Below, in pieces: positions 22,518-32,038 of a stretch of 64,000 nt of DNA; the first letter of the stretch is position 1, and each line of letters starts with the position of its first letter. A program made the translations under genes and the position numbers. The notes beneath the pieces were generated by a model. It searched no databases, was not told the DNA's origin, and worked only from the letters and a program-made list of their open reading frames with translations. Origin of the DNA: Magnetospirillum sp. ME-1 (GTDB taxonomy: Bacteria; Pseudomonadota; Alphaproteobacteria; Rhodospirillales; Magnetospirillaceae); assembly GCF_002105535.1 (NCBI RefSeq), contig NZ_CP015848.1:3328926-3392925 (forward strand), written 5' to 3'.

Positions 22518-23425
22518 CGCGCCTCCTCCACCATCCACCGCACCAGATCGGGGAAGCTGATCCCCTGGTATGCGGCCATCTCGGGGACCAGCGAGGTGCC
22601 GGTCATGCCGGGCTGGGTGTTGACCTCCAGCATGACGAGACGGGGCGGCTGGCCCGGATCGGTGTCGTCGTAACGCAGATCGGCGCGCGACACGCCCCGG
22701 CAGCCCAGCGCCTTGTGGGCGGCGACCGCCAGACGGCAGGCTTCGGCGTAATCGGCTTCCGGGATGGGGGCGGGCATGATATGGCGCGAGCCGCCCGGCG
22801 CGTACTTGGCCTCGTAATCGTAGAAGCCGTGGTCCGAGGTGATTTCCAGCACGCCCAGCGCGCGGTTGCCCATCACCGCCACGGTCAGCTCGCGGCCCGG
22901 GATGAAGCTTTCCACCAGCACCTCCTCGGCATCGAAGGGCCAGGCGGAGATGGGCGAGGGCTGGTTGTCCTTCACGACGAACACGCCCACCGAGGAGCCC
23001 TCGTTGATGGGCTTGACCACGAAGGGACGGGGCAGGGGATCGGGGTCCGCCATCTGGGCGCGGCTGATGACCTTGCCTTCGGCCACCGGAATGCCGGCGG
23101 CCTGGAACAGGGCGCGGGCGAAGGCCTTGTCCATGGCCGCCGCCGAGGCCAGCAGGCCGGAATGGGTGTAGGGCACGCCCAGGAGATCCAGCACGCCCTG
23201 GACGCAGCCGTCCTCGCCGAAGCGGCCGTGCAGCGCGTTGAACACCACGTCGGGCTTGGTCTCGGAGATGGCGCGCACCAGTTCGGCCGGATTGCGGCCG
23301 CAATCCACCAGGGCGACCTCGAACCCGGCCTGCTCCAGCGCCTTGGCGGCGGCGGCGCCCGAGCGCAAGGACACGTCGCGCTCGGCCGAGGCTCCCCCCA
23401 TCAGGACGGTGACGCGCTTGCTCAT
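22508..23425 (-). CDS. ddl: D-alanine-D-alanine ligase
   Basis: The 305-residue ATP-grasp enzyme starts MSKRVTVLMGGASAERDVSL. It contains FNALHGRFGEDG, VVKPINEGSSVGV (ATP-grasp loop) and LEVNTQPGMT with the magnesium Asn. It makes the D-Ala-D-Ala dipeptide that MurF uses. In most dcw clusters its start overlaps the murB stop; here a 100-bp palindromic element separates them. The start codon lies in one of two similar sequences flanking that element. Confidence 0.97.
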   Translation of the reverse strand: MSKRVTVLMGGASAERDVSLRSGAAAAKALEQAGFEVALVDCGRNPAELVRAISETKPDVVFNALHGRFGEDGCVQGVLDLLGVPYTHSGLLASAAAMDKAFARALFQAAGIPVAEGKVISRAQMADPDPLPRPFVVKPINEGSSVGVFVVKDNQPSPISAWPFDAEEVLVESFIPGRELTVAVMGNRALGVLEITSDHGFYDYEAKYAPGGSRHIMPAPIPEADYAEACRLAVAAHKALGCRGVSRADLRYDDTDPGQPPRLVMLEVNTQPGMTGTSLVPEMAAYQGISFPDLVRWMVEEARCD

Positions 23426-23444
23426 AAGGAGGCTCCCGAAAGGC

Positions 23445-23544
23445 TGTCATCCTGAGCGCAGCGAAGGATCTCATCCTGGCGCGGCGCGGGGACGTTGGTA
23501 AGGACCGGGCAGACGGAGACCCCTCGCATCCGCTCGGGGTGACA
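23445..23544. repeat. Palindromic dispersed element, copy B (100 bp)
   Basis: It begins TGTCATCCTGA and ends TCGGGGTGACA, each one base off the consensus ends, and has subterminal GGATCTC and GAGACCCC. It lies between murB and ddl, which would otherwise be expected to overlap. Imperfect direct repeats containing ATGAGC flank it (see findings). Confidence 0.85.
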
Positions 23545-23567
23545 GGCGGAGTGGACGGTGCGCACGC

Positions 23568-24494
23568 TCATGGCGGGTCCCTCCTCACTCCGATGCGGCG
23601 GATTTCCCAATGCAGGTCGATGCCGCTGGTTTCACGCACCCGGCGGCGGACTTCCTCACCCAAATCCTCGATGTCGGCGGCGGTGGCGTCGCCGGTGTTC
23701 AGGAGGAAGTTGCAGTGCTTCTCCGACACCTGGGCGCCGCCCATGACGAGGCCCCGGCAGCCGGCGGCGTCGATCAGCTTCCAGGCGCTCATGCCTTCCG
23801 GGTTGGCGAAGGTGGAGCCGCCGGTGCGCACCTTGACCGGCTGTGCATCCTCGCGGGCCTTGGCGATCTCGGCCATGCGGGCCGCGATGTCGGCCCGCTT
23901 GCCGGGGCGGCCCTTGAGCGAGGCGGACAGGAAGATCCACCCCTCGGGCACGGCGCTGCGGCGGTACGAGAAGCCCAGTTCGCCGGGGCCGAGAATCTGC
24001 AGGTTGCCGCTCCGGTCCAGGGCCTGGGCCGAGACGGTGACGTCCTTCATTTCGCCGCCGAAGGCGCCGGCGTTCATGCGCAGCGCGCCGCCGATGGTGC
24101 CGGGAACGCCCGACAGGAATTCCAGCCCGGCCAGCCCCTCTTCCTCGGCGGTACGCGCCACGGTGAGGTCCAGCGCACCGGCTCCGGCGGTGATGGTGTC
24201 GCCCGCCACGTCGATGGTGGCGAAGGGGCCGACCAGCCGGATCACCATGCCCGGCACGCCGCCATCCCTGACCAGCAGATTGGAACCGACGCCCACCACG
24301 GTGACAGGAACGTCCTCGGGCAGCACTTCCAGCACGGCGATCAGGTCGTCCAGGTCGGCGGGACGGAACAGCGCTTCGGCCGCGCCGCCCACCCGGAACC
24401 AGGTGAAGGGCGCCATGGGCGCGTCGAAGCTCATCCGTCCCCGCACCGGGGGCAGGGCGTCGCGCCAGTCATGGTGGCGGGCGGCTGCCATCAT
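23568..24494 (-). CDS. murB: UDP-N-acetylenolpyruvoylglucosamine reductase MurB
   Basis: The 308-residue type-I MurB has an FAD-binding region ([51 protein letters not shown]) and a C-terminal substrate domain ([21 protein letters not shown], catalytic Ser in the GSTF turn). It forms UDP-MurNAc. Its ATG at 24494 overlaps the murC stop as ATGA. The stop at 23568 immediately precedes the remains of a second ATGAGC sequence next to element B. Confidence 0.97.
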   Translation of the reverse strand: MMAAARHHDWRDALPPVRGRMSFDAPMAPFTWFRVGGAAEALFRPADLDDLIAVLEVLPEDVPVTVVGVGSNLLVRDGGVPGMVIRLVGPFATIDVAGDTITAGAGALDLTVARTAEEEGLAGLEFLSGVPGTIGGALRMNAGAFGGEMKDVTVSAQALDRSGNLQILGPGELGFSYRRSAVPEGWIFLSASLKGRPGKRADIAARMAEIAKAREDAQPVKVRTGGSTFANPEGMSAWKLIDAAGCRGLVMGGAQVSEKHCNFLLNTGDATAADIEDLGEEVRRRVRETSGIDLHWEIRRIGVRRDPP

Positions 24495-25921
24495 TCGGCG
24501 CCTCCCGGGCTGGGATCGGGCAGGGCGGCCAGTTCGGCCGGCAGGGCATGGGCCCAGGCGGTGATGTTGCCGGCGCCCAGGCAGACCACCATGTCGCCGG
24601 GACCGGCCAGGGAATTGACCAGCGGCGCCAGGGCCTTCGAATCGGCCAACGCCATCACCCGGCGGTGTCCGTGCTCCTGCAGGCCCTTGACCAGCGAGGT
24701 CTTGTCGAAGCCCTCCAGGGGCTTCTCTCCCGCCGCGTAGACGTCGGCGACGATCACCATGTCGGCGTCGTTGAAGCAGGTGCAGAACTCGGGAAACAGG
24801 CTGGACAGCCGCGAATAGCGGTGGGGCTGCACCACGGCGATGACGTTGCCCTGGCAGGCGGAGCGCGCCGCCTTCAGGACGGCGGCGATCTCGACCGGAT
24901 GGTGGCCGTAATCGTCGATGACGGTGACGCCCTTGGCCTCGCCGGTGCGGGTGAAGCGGCGCTTGACGCCCTTGAAGCCGGAGAGCGCCTTCTTGACCAC
25001 GTCGTTGGCAAGGCCCAGCTCGTTGGCCACCGCGATGGCGGCCAGCGAGTTCAGCACGTTGTGCTCGCCGTACATGGGCAGGTGGATGTCGGCGATGGTC
25101 CGGGTGGCGCCGGTGACGCGGTCGGTGATCACCACGTCGTAGCGCGCCCCGGTGATGTCCATGGCCAGCTTCTCGACCCGGACCAGAGCCTGATGGTTGA
25201 AGCCGTAGGTGACCAGCTTGCGGTCGGGCACGCGGGCGACCAGGGCCTGGACCTCGGGGTGGTCGATGCACATGGCGGCGAAGCCGTAGAACGGGATGTT
25301 CTCGACGAAGGTGCGGAAGGCCTCGTGCAGCCTGTCCACCGTGCCGTAATGGTCCATGTGCTCGGGGTCGATGTTGGTCACCACCACGGCGGTGGAGGGC
25401 AGCTTGATGAACGAGCCGTCGCTCTCGTCGGCCTCGACCACCATCCACTCGCTGGCGCCCAGCCGCGCGTTGGTGCCGTAGGCGTTGATGATGCCGCCGT
25501 TGATCACCGTGGGGTCCAGCCGGGCGGCGTCGAGCAAGGCGGCGATCAGCGAGGTGGTGGTGGTCTTGCCGTGGGTGCCGCCGATGGCGATGGCGGATTT
25601 CAGGCGCATCAGCTCGGCCAGCATCTCGGCGCGGCGCACCACCGGAACCAGCTTGGCACGGGCGGCCTGGACTTCCGGGTTATCGGCCTTGACCGCCGAG
25701 GACACCACCACCACGCGGGCGTCGCCCAGCGCCTCGGCCGCGTGGCCGATATGGACGCGGATGCCCATCTTGCGCAGGCGCTCGACGTTGTAATTGTCGG
25801 CGATGTCGGTGCCCTGGACCGTATAGCCCAGGTTGTGCAGGATCTCGGCGATGCCCGACATGCCGATGCCGCCGATGCCGACGAAGTGGATGGTGCCGAT
25901 GTTCAGCGACATGGTGCGCAT
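24491..25921 (-). CDS. murC: UDP-N-acetylmuramate-L-alanine ligase MurC
   Basis: The 476-residue Mur ligase has the N-terminal [17 protein letters not shown] loop, the ATP loop [14 protein letters not shown] and a C-terminal [14 protein letters not shown]. The ATG at 25921 has GTGGAG about 8 bp upstream, inside the end of murG; the ATG at 25912 is a weaker alternative. It adds the first amino acid of the stem peptide. Confidence 0.98.
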   Translation of the reverse strand: MRTMSLNIGTIHFVGIGGIGMSGIAEILHNLGYTVQGTDIADNYNVERLRKMGIRVHIGHAAEALGDARVVVVSSAVKADNPEVQAARAKLVPVVRRAEMLAELMRLKSAIAIGGTHGKTTTTSLIAALLDAARLDPTVINGGIINAYGTNARLGASEWMVVEADESDGSFIKLPSTAVVVTNIDPEHMDHYGTVDRLHEAFRTFVENIPFYGFAAMCIDHPEVQALVARVPDRKLVTYGFNHQALVRVEKLAMDITGARYDVVITDRVTGATRTIADIHLPMYGEHNVLNSLAAIAVANELGLANDVVKKALSGFKGVKRRFTRTGEAKGVTVIDDYGHHPVEIAAVLKAARSACQGNVIAVVQPHRYSRLSSLFPEFCTCFNDADMVIVADVYAAGEKPLEGFDKTSLVKGLQEHGHRRVMALADSKALAPLVNSLAGPGDMVVCLGAGNITAWAHALPAELAALPDPSPGGAE

Positions 25922-25924
25922 GGG

Positions 25925-27040
25925 TCAGGCTCCACTTTCATTGGGGATCAGCCCGACCACCAGATCGGCCAGGGCTTGCGCCGCATTGGGGCGGCCGGAA
26001 TTGCGGGCGCATTGGGCGGTGCGCACCAGGGTTTCCGGCTGGGTGAACAGGGAGTCCAGGCGCGACGCCAGGGTCTCGGGCGTGAACGAATCCTGCTGCA
26101 TCAGCCAGGCGCCGCCCGAATCCTCGACCGCATGGGCGTTGGCGGTCTGGTGGTCGTCGATGGCGAAGGGATAGGGCACCAGGATGGCCGGACGGCCCAA
26201 GGTGGTCAGCTCGGCCACGGTGGAGGCGCCGGCGCGGGCGATGACCAGATGGGCGCGGGCCAGACGCTCGGGCACGTCGGCGAAGAAGCTGTCCAGGGTG
26301 GCGTCGATGCCGGTGCCGCCATAGGCCCGGCGCACGCCGTCCAGATCCTCGGGGCGGCATTGCTGGGCGATGCGGATGCGGGACCGCAAGGATTCGGGCA
26401 GGCGGGCAAGTGCTGCGGGCACCACCTCGGACAGGATGCGCGCCCCTTGGCTGCCGCCCAGCACCAGCAGCTCGATGGGGCCTTCCGAGCCGATCTCGGG
26501 ATAGGCGTTGTCCCGCTGGGCCAGGATTGCGGCGCGCACCGGCATGCCGGTATGGACCAGCTTGGGCGCCAGCCTGGCCTCCACGTGGCTGACCTCGGCG
26601 AACGAGGTGGCGATGCGGCGCACCCGGGCGGCCAGCAGGCGGTTGGCGCGGCCCAGCACGGCGTTCTGCTCGTGAATGGCGGTGGGAATGCCGGCCAGCG
26701 ACGCAGCCGCCATGCCCGGCACCGAGGCGTAGCCACCGAAGCCGATCACGGCCGCCGGCCGGATGCGCTTCAGGATCGAGCGGGCCTGGATGATGCCGAC
26801 GCCCAGCTCCAGCGCCGAGCGCAGCGCCGACAGCTTGCCGCGCCCGGCGATGCCGCCGGCCGAGATGCGGAAGGTCTCGAGCTTGCCCAGCGTGCCGCCA
26901 TAGGCCGCGCCCCGCTTGTCGGTGATCAGCGCCAGCCGGTAGCCGCGGTCCAGCAGCACGCTGGCCAGGGCTTCCGCCGGGAAGACGTGTCCGCCGGTGC
27001 CGCCGGCGGCGAGAGCGATGAGGGCCGGGGAGTTGCTCAT
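25925..27040 (-). CDS. murG: MurG, lipid II-forming GlcNAc transferase
   Basis: The 371-residue GT28 enzyme starts with ALIALAAGGTGGHVFPAEAL (the GGTGGH loop) and has ELLVLGGSQGARIL and the UDP-binding ARAGASTVAELTTLGRPAILVPYP. It converts lipid I to lipid II at the cytoplasmic face. Its ATG overlaps the ftsW stop (ATGA). Confidence 0.98.
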   Translation of the reverse strand: MSNSPALIALAAGGTGGHVFPAEALASVLLDRGYRLALITDKRGAAYGGTLGKLETFRISAGGIAGRGKLSALRSALELGVGIIQARSILKRIRPAAVIGFGGYASVPGMAAASLAGIPTAIHEQNAVLGRANRLLAARVRRIATSFAEVSHVEARLAPKLVHTGMPVRAAILAQRDNAYPEIGSEGPIELLVLGGSQGARILSEVVPAALARLPESLRSRIRIAQQCRPEDLDGVRRAYGGTGIDATLDSFFADVPERLARAHLVIARAGASTVAELTTLGRPAILVPYPFAIDDHQTANAHAVEDSGGAWLMQQDSFTPETLASRLDSLFTQPETLVRTAQCARNSGRPNAAQALADLVVGLIPNESGA

Positions 27041-28167
27041 GCCTCCATGCCCTCCCTGCCGTAGCGGGTGCGGGTCAAGGCCAGCACCATGCCCATGCCC
27101 AGCGCCAGCGCCACCATGGACGAGCCGCCATAGGAGATGAACGGCAGGGTCATGCCCTTGGCCGGCATCATACGCAGCGTGGAGGCCATGTTGACGATGG
27201 CCTGCAGCCCGAACTGGACCAAGAGGCCGGCGGTGGCCAGCACCACGAAGAGGTTGTCCTCCTTGTGGATGCGGGAAAAACCGCGCAGCACGATGAAGCC
27301 GAACAGCATCACCACGAACAGGCACAGCACCACGCCGAATTCCTCGCCGCCCACCGCCAGGATGAAGTCGGTATGGGCGTCGGGCAGCACCAGCTTGACC
27401 CGGCCCTCGCCGGGGCCGCGGCCGAACAGCCCGCCGTTCTTGAAGGCGTTGAGCGCCGTGGTGACCTGATAGGCGCCGCTGCCCGAGGGATCGAGGAACT
27501 TGTCGAAGCGGGCCTGGACGTGGGGGAAGACGTAATAGGCGCCGACGATGCCGATGGGCGCGGCGAGGCCAAGGCCCACCACCAGGATCAGCGGCAGACC
27601 GGCCAGGAAGAACTGGGTGCCCCAGATGGCGGTCAGGATGGCGGTCTGGCCCACGTCGGGCTGAATCAGCAGCAGCAGCGCGACCACGCCGAACAGGGCG
27701 GTGGCGATGACGCGGCCGGGGAAGGCGGGGTCCAGGCGGGCCGAGGCGAACATCCAGGCCGAGACCACGGCGAACATGGGCTTGACGAATTCCGAGGGCT
27801 GGATGGAGATGCCGGCGATGTTGAGCCAGCGCTTGGCGCCCTTGATCTCGCCGCCCAGCACCGGCACCAGGCACAGCAGCACGATGGAGGCCAAGAGGCC
27901 GATCACCGCCATGCGCCGCACCTGCTTCGGGGTCAGCAGCGACACGCTCAGCATGATGATGATGGCCGGCGCCAGGAAGACGAACTGGCGGCGCACGAAA
28001 TGGAAGCTTTGCGCTCCGATGCGCTCGGCCACCGCCGGGCTGGCGGCCATGGTCAGGATGGCGCCCACGGCGACCAGCAGGAACAGCGCCGCGATGGTCC
28101 AGCGGTCGACGGTCCACCACCAGCGGCCCAGAACGGAGGTGTCGGTGCGCCCGAAGGTGACGCTCAT
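27037..28167 (-). CDS. ftsW: FtsW, SEDS-family peptidoglycan polymerase
   Basis: The start is set at the ATG at 28167, which overlaps the murD stop as ATGA, giving 376 residues. The protein has about ten membrane helices. Family landmarks are WLNIAGISIQPSEFVKP, DFILAVGGEEFGVVLCLFVV and LPFISYGGSSMVALALGMG. SEDS proteins polymerise glycan strands together with a class B PBP, here FtsI encoded upstream in the same operon. Confidence 0.97.
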   Translation of the reverse strand: MSVTFGRTDTSVLGRWWWTVDRWTIAALFLLVAVGAILTMAASPAVAERIGAQSFHFVRRQFVFLAPAIIIMLSVSLLTPKQVRRMAVIGLLASIVLLCLVPVLGGEIKGAKRWLNIAGISIQPSEFVKPMFAVVSAWMFASARLDPAFPGRVIATALFGVVALLLLIQPDVGQTAILTAIWGTQFFLAGLPLILVVGLGLAAPIGIVGAYYVFPHVQARFDKFLDPSGSGAYQVTTALNAFKNGGLFGRGPGEGRVKLVLPDAHTDFILAVGGEEFGVVLCLFVVMLFGFIVLRGFSRIHKEDNLFVVLATAGLLVQFGLQAIVNMASTLRMMPAKGMTLPFISYGGSSMVALALGMGMVLALTRTRYGREGMEA

Positions 28168-29537
28168 GCCGGCCCTCCGTCGGCGAAGGCCTGGACCAGC
28201 TCGCGGAAGGTGTCGCCCCGGTGTTCGAACGACTTGAACTGGTCCCACGAGGCGCAGGCGGGTGACAGCAGCACCACGGCGCCGTCAATGGCGTCGGACA
28301 CGGCGAGGTTGCGGGCGGCGGCCACCGCCTTGTCCAGCGTGCCGCAGCGGGTGAAGCGCACCTTGCCCTCCAGGGTGGCGGCGAAGCCTTCCGTGGCTTC
28401 GCCGATCAGGAAGGCGTGCTGGATGCGGCCGAAATGCTTCTCCAGCGAACTGATGCCGCCTTCCTTGGCCTGGCCGCCCAGAATCCAGTAGACGTTGTCG
28501 TAGCAGGCCAGGGCCTTTTCCACCGCGTCGGCGTTGGTGGCCTTGGAATCGTTGATCCAAAGGATGCCGTGGTCGCTGCCCACCAATTCCTGGCGATGGC
28601 CGAGGCCGGGATAGGTGGCCAGCGCGGCGGCGATCTGCTTCGGCGCCAGGCCCTCGGCGCGGGCGGCGGCGAACACGGCGCAGGCGTTCTGCCAGTTGTG
28701 GCGGCCGGGCAGGCTGGGAATGTCCTTCAGGTCGCAGACCGGCTTGCCATGCTCGTGCAGCACGCCATCGGGGGCGGAATACCCCTCGGGCAGCACGTGG
28801 TCCACCGAGACCTTCAGCACCCTGGCTCCCATGCGCGACAGTTCGGCTGCCATGGAACGGCAGGGGCCGTCGTCCACGCCGATCACCGCCGCGCCGCCGG
28901 GGGTGAGGAAGTCGAATACCCGGCGCTTGGCGGCGATGTAGCCGGTCATGCCGCCGTGGCGGCCCAGATGGTCGGGGGTGATGTTCAACAGGATGGCGAC
29001 GCCCAGCTTCAGGCTGTGGGTCAGCTCCAGCTGGTAGGAGGACAGCTCCAGCACATAGCGCCCGTCGCCCGGCAGCTCGGGCAGGTCCAGGGCGGCGGTG
29101 CCCAGATTGCCGCCGGCGGCGGCGGGAATGCCGCATTCCTCCAGCACATGGGCCAGCAAGGTGGTGGTGGTGGACTTGCCGTTGGTCCCCGTCACCGCCA
29201 GCATGCGGGCGCCCGTCTTGGCCAGCGCCAGCAATTCCACGTCGCAGACCAGCGGCACGTTCGCCGCCTTGACGCGCAGGGCGATGGGATGGGGCTGGGG
29301 ATGGGTGTGGGGAATACCCGGGCTCCACACCACCAGATCGGCCTTTTCCAGCGGAATCTGGGCGGGGTCGCGGATGGGGATGCCGGCCTCGGCGCCGGAC
29401 TTGCGCGCCGCCTCGCCGTCGTCCCAGGCCATCACGCCGGCGCCCGACGCCAGCAGGGCGAGCGCCGTGGCGGTCCCGGACTTGCCCAGGCCCATCACCA
29501 GAACGCGCTTACCTTTGAGGAAGGGGACGGGGATCAT
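28164..29537 (-). CDS. murD: UDP-N-acetylmuramoylalanine-D-glutamate ligase MurD
   Basis: From the ATG at 29537 the protein has 457 residues. It contains RVLVMGLGKSGTATALAL, the ATP loop AVTGTNGKSTTTTLLAHVL, LNITPDHLGRHG and LSPACASWDQFKSFEHRG near the C-terminus, all diagnostic for MurD. It adds D-Glu. It follows mraY after an 11-bp gap and overlaps ftsW by 4 bp. Confidence 0.98.
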   Translation of the reverse strand: MIPVPFLKGKRVLVMGLGKSGTATALALLASGAGVMAWDDGEAARKSGAEAGIPIRDPAQIPLEKADLVVWSPGIPHTHPQPHPIALRVKAANVPLVCDVELLALAKTGARMLAVTGTNGKSTTTTLLAHVLEECGIPAAAGGNLGTAALDLPELPGDGRYVLELSSYQLELTHSLKLGVAILLNITPDHLGRHGGMTGYIAAKRRVFDFLTPGGAAVIGVDDGPCRSMAAELSRMGARVLKVSVDHVLPEGYSAPDGVLHEHGKPVCDLKDIPSLPGRHNWQNACAVFAAARAEGLAPKQIAAALATYPGLGHRQELVGSDHGILWINDSKATNADAVEKALACYDNVYWILGGQAKEGGISSLEKHFGRIQHAFLIGEATEGFAATLEGKVRFTRCGTLDKAVAAARNLAVSDAIDGAVVLLSPACASWDQFKSFEHRGDTFRELVQAFADGGPA

Positions 29538-29548
29538 GGCCGGTTCCT

Positions 29549-30637
29549 CTAGCGCAGCTTCAGGGTGGCCAGCCCGGCGAGCGCCAGGATGGTGGCGATG
29601 ATCCAGAAGCGGATGACCACGGTCGGCTCGGCCCAGCCCTTCTTCTCGAAGTGATGGTGCAGCGGCGCCATGCGGAATACCCTTTTCCCGGTCAGCTTGA
29701 ACGACGCCACCTGGACGATCACCGAGACGGTCTCCAGCACGAACAGGCCGCCGACGATGCCCAGCACCAGTTCGTGCTTGGTCACCACCGAGATGGCGCC
29801 CAGCGCGCCGCCGAGAGCCAGCGATCCGGTGTCGCCCATGAACACCATGGCGGGCGGCGCGTTGAACCACAGGAAGCCGAGGCCGGCTCCCACCAGGGCG
29901 CCGCAGAACACCGCCAGTTCGCCCGAGCCCGAGACGTAGTGGATCTGCAGGTAGTTGGCGAAGACGGCGTGGCCGACCAGATAGGAGAAGATGGCGAACA
30001 CGCCCGAGGCGATCATCACCGGCACGATGGCCAGCCCATCCAGCCCGTCGGTCAGGTTCACGGCGTTGCCGGCGCCGACGATGATGAACACCGCGAAGGG
30101 CAGGTAGAACCAGGAGAGCTGCAGCAGCACGGTCTTGAAGAACGGCACCGCCAGGGCGCCGGCCAGGGGCTCGCGCTGCAGGCTCCAGACCCAGGCGGCG
30201 GCGGCCAGCGCGATGGCGATCTCGGCCACAAGCTTGGCCTTGCCCGGCACCCCCTTGGGGTTCTTCTTGGAGACCTTGAGGTAATCGTCCCAGAAGCCGA
30301 TCAGCCCGTAGCCCAGGGTGACCAGCAGCACGATCCAGACGTACTGGTTGCGCAGGTCCGCCCACAGCAGGGTGGAGATGGACAGCGCCAGCAGGATCAT
30401 GAAGCCGCCCATGGTGGGCGTGCCCTTCTTGGTCAGCAGATGGGATTCGGGGCCGTCGGCGCGGATGGGCTGGCCCTGCTTCTGCCACTGGCGCAGCCAG
30501 GCGATGATGCGCGGCCCCACCAGGAAGGCGACGATCAGCGCGGTCAGCACCGCGCCGCCCGTGCGGAAGGTCAGGTACTTGAACAGGTTGAAGACCGGAA
30601 CCTGATCGGCCAGGGGGTAGAGGAGATTGTAAAGCAT
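29549..30637 (-). CDS. mraY: MraY, phospho-MurNAc-pentapeptide translocase
   Basis: The 362-residue polytopic enzyme contains [35 protein letters not shown] (DDxxK) and [11 protein letters not shown], with [15 protein letters not shown] near the C-terminus. It makes lipid I at the inner membrane. Its ATG follows the murF TGA directly. Confidence 0.98.
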   Translation of the reverse strand: MLYNLLYPLADQVPVFNLFKYLTFRTGGAVLTALIVAFLVGPRIIAWLRQWQKQGQPIRADGPESHLLTKKGTPTMGGFMILLALSISTLLWADLRNQYVWIVLLVTLGYGLIGFWDDYLKVSKKNPKGVPGKAKLVAEIAIALAAAAWVWSLQREPLAGALAVPFFKTVLLQLSWFYLPFAVFIIVGAGNAVNLTDGLDGLAIVPVMIASGVFAIFSYLVGHAVFANYLQIHYVSGSGELAVFCGALVGAGLGFLWFNAPPAMVFMGDTGSLALGGALGAISVVTKHELVLGIVGGLFVLETVSVIVQVASFKLTGKRVFRMAPLHHHFEKKGWAEPTVVIRFWIIATILALAGLATLKLR

Positions 30638-32038
30638 TCAGCGGCCCCCTTCGGCCAGAGCGTTGACCACACGTCCCATCCGGCTGCCCGCCGAACCCTT
30701 GACCATCACCACGTCGCCCGGCCGTACCGCCGCCTTGACCAGCGCCGCCACGGCGTCGGAATCGGCCCCGTGACCGCCGCGCCGGTGTTCGGCCAGCGCG
30801 TCGCGCAGATGAGCGGTCAATGTCCCGGCGGTGAAGACCAGATCGATGTCCCAGCTTTCCGCGGCCTCGGCGATGGAGGCGTGCAGCGCCGGTCCCTGGG
30901 GGCCCAGCTCCAGCATGTCGCCCAGCACGGCGATGCGCCGCCCGCCCTTGGACGGACGCACCGAGGCCAGCATGGCGATGGCCGCCTTCATGGACACCGG
31001 CGAGGCGTTGTAGCTTTCGTCGATCAGCTCGAAACTGCCGCCCTCCATCTCCACCCGGCGGCGCTGGCCGCGCCCCTTGGGGGCGGCCATGGCGGCCAGC
31101 GCCAGGGCGGCCAGGTTGACGTCGGCGCCCAGCGCCTCGATCGCCAGCAGCACCGCCAGGGAGTTCATGGCCCATTGCCGTCCGGCGATGCCCACCCGGT
31201 AGGACAGGGGATGATCGGCCAGCAGGGCGAACACCGCGGTGGACTGGGGGTCGACGGCGCAATCGAGCAGCCGCGCGGTGGCTTCGATATGATTGCCGAA
31301 GGTTCGCACGTCGGTGATGCCGTGGGCGCGGGCGGCGGCGTCGAGGAATACGAAATGGGCGTTGTCGCGGGGCAGCACGGCGGTGCCGCCCGCCTCCAGC
31401 CCGTCGAAGATCTCGGCCTTGGCGCTGGCGATCTCGGCGGTGGAGGCGAAGAACTCCATGTGGACCATCTCGACGGTGGTGATCACCGCCACGTGGGGGC
31501 GCACCATGCGCACCAGGGGGGTGATCTCGCCTGGGTGGTTCATGCCGATCTCGAAGATGGCGTATTGCGCGCCCGCAGGCATGCGGGCCAGCGACAGCGG
31601 CACCCCCCAGTGATTGTTGAAGCTGCCGACGCTGTAATGGGTGAGGCCCTGATCGGTGAGCGACAGGGCCAGCATCTCCTTGGTGCCGGTCTTGCCGACG
31701 CTGCCGGTGACCGCGACGATGCGGGCCGCCGAACGGACGCGCGAGGCGATGCCTAAGTCCTGCAGGGCCGCCATGGTGTCACGCACCAGCACCAGGGGGG
31801 CGTCGTCGTGGACGCCCTCGGGCAGCTTGTGGACGATGGCGGCGGCGGCGCCTCCGGCCAGGGCCGAGGCCACGTGGTCGTGGCCGTCGTGATTGGGGCC
31901 TTCCAGGGCGATGAACAGGTCGCCCGGCGCCACGGTGCGGCTGTCGATGGACACGCCGCCGGCGTCCCAGGCGGGGCCGGACGGGGTGCCCGCCACGGCG
32001 GCGACCACTTCGGCCGAGGTCCACAAGGGGCGGTTCAT
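30638..32038 (-). CDS. murF: MurF, tripeptide-D-Ala-D-Ala ligase
   Basis: The chosen ATG at 32038 overlaps the murE stop (ATGA) and gives 466 residues. Motifs are SIDSRTVAPGDLFIALEG at the N-terminus, AVTGSVGKTGTKEML (ATP loop), NNHWGVPLSLARM and ELIDESYNASPVSMKAA. It uses the D-Ala-D-Ala made by Ddl, encoded downstream. The longer open frame reaching 32761 reads the wrong frame of murE. Confidence 0.97.
   Translation of the reverse strand: MNRPLWTSAEVVAAVAGTPSGPAWDAGGVSIDSRTVAPGDLFIALEGPNHDGHDHVASALAGGAAAAIVHKLPEGVHDDAPLVLVRDTMAALQDLGIASRVRSAARIVAVTGSVGKTGTKEMLALSLTDQGLTHYSVGSFNNHWGVPLSLARMPAGAQYAIFEIGMNHPGEITPLVRMVRPHVAVITTVEMVHMEFFASTAEIASAKAEIFDGLEAGGTAVLPRDNAHFVFLDAAARAHGITDVRTFGNHIEATARLLDCAVDPQSTAVFALLADHPLSYRVGIAGRQWAMNSLAVLLAIEALGADVNLAALALAAMAAPKGRGQRRRVEMEGGSFELIDESYNASPVSMKAAIAMLASVRPSKGGRRIAVLGDMLELGPQGPALHASIAEAAESWDIDLVFTAGTLTAHLRDALAEHRRGGHGADSDAVAALVKAAVRPGDVVMVKGSAGSRMGRVVNALAEGGR

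Noticed and set aside
22518-23474. Extension of ftsQ to 23474 giving a 638-residue protein
   Set aside because: The added part is the wrong frame of ddl. The ATG at 22517 gives a normal FtsQ.
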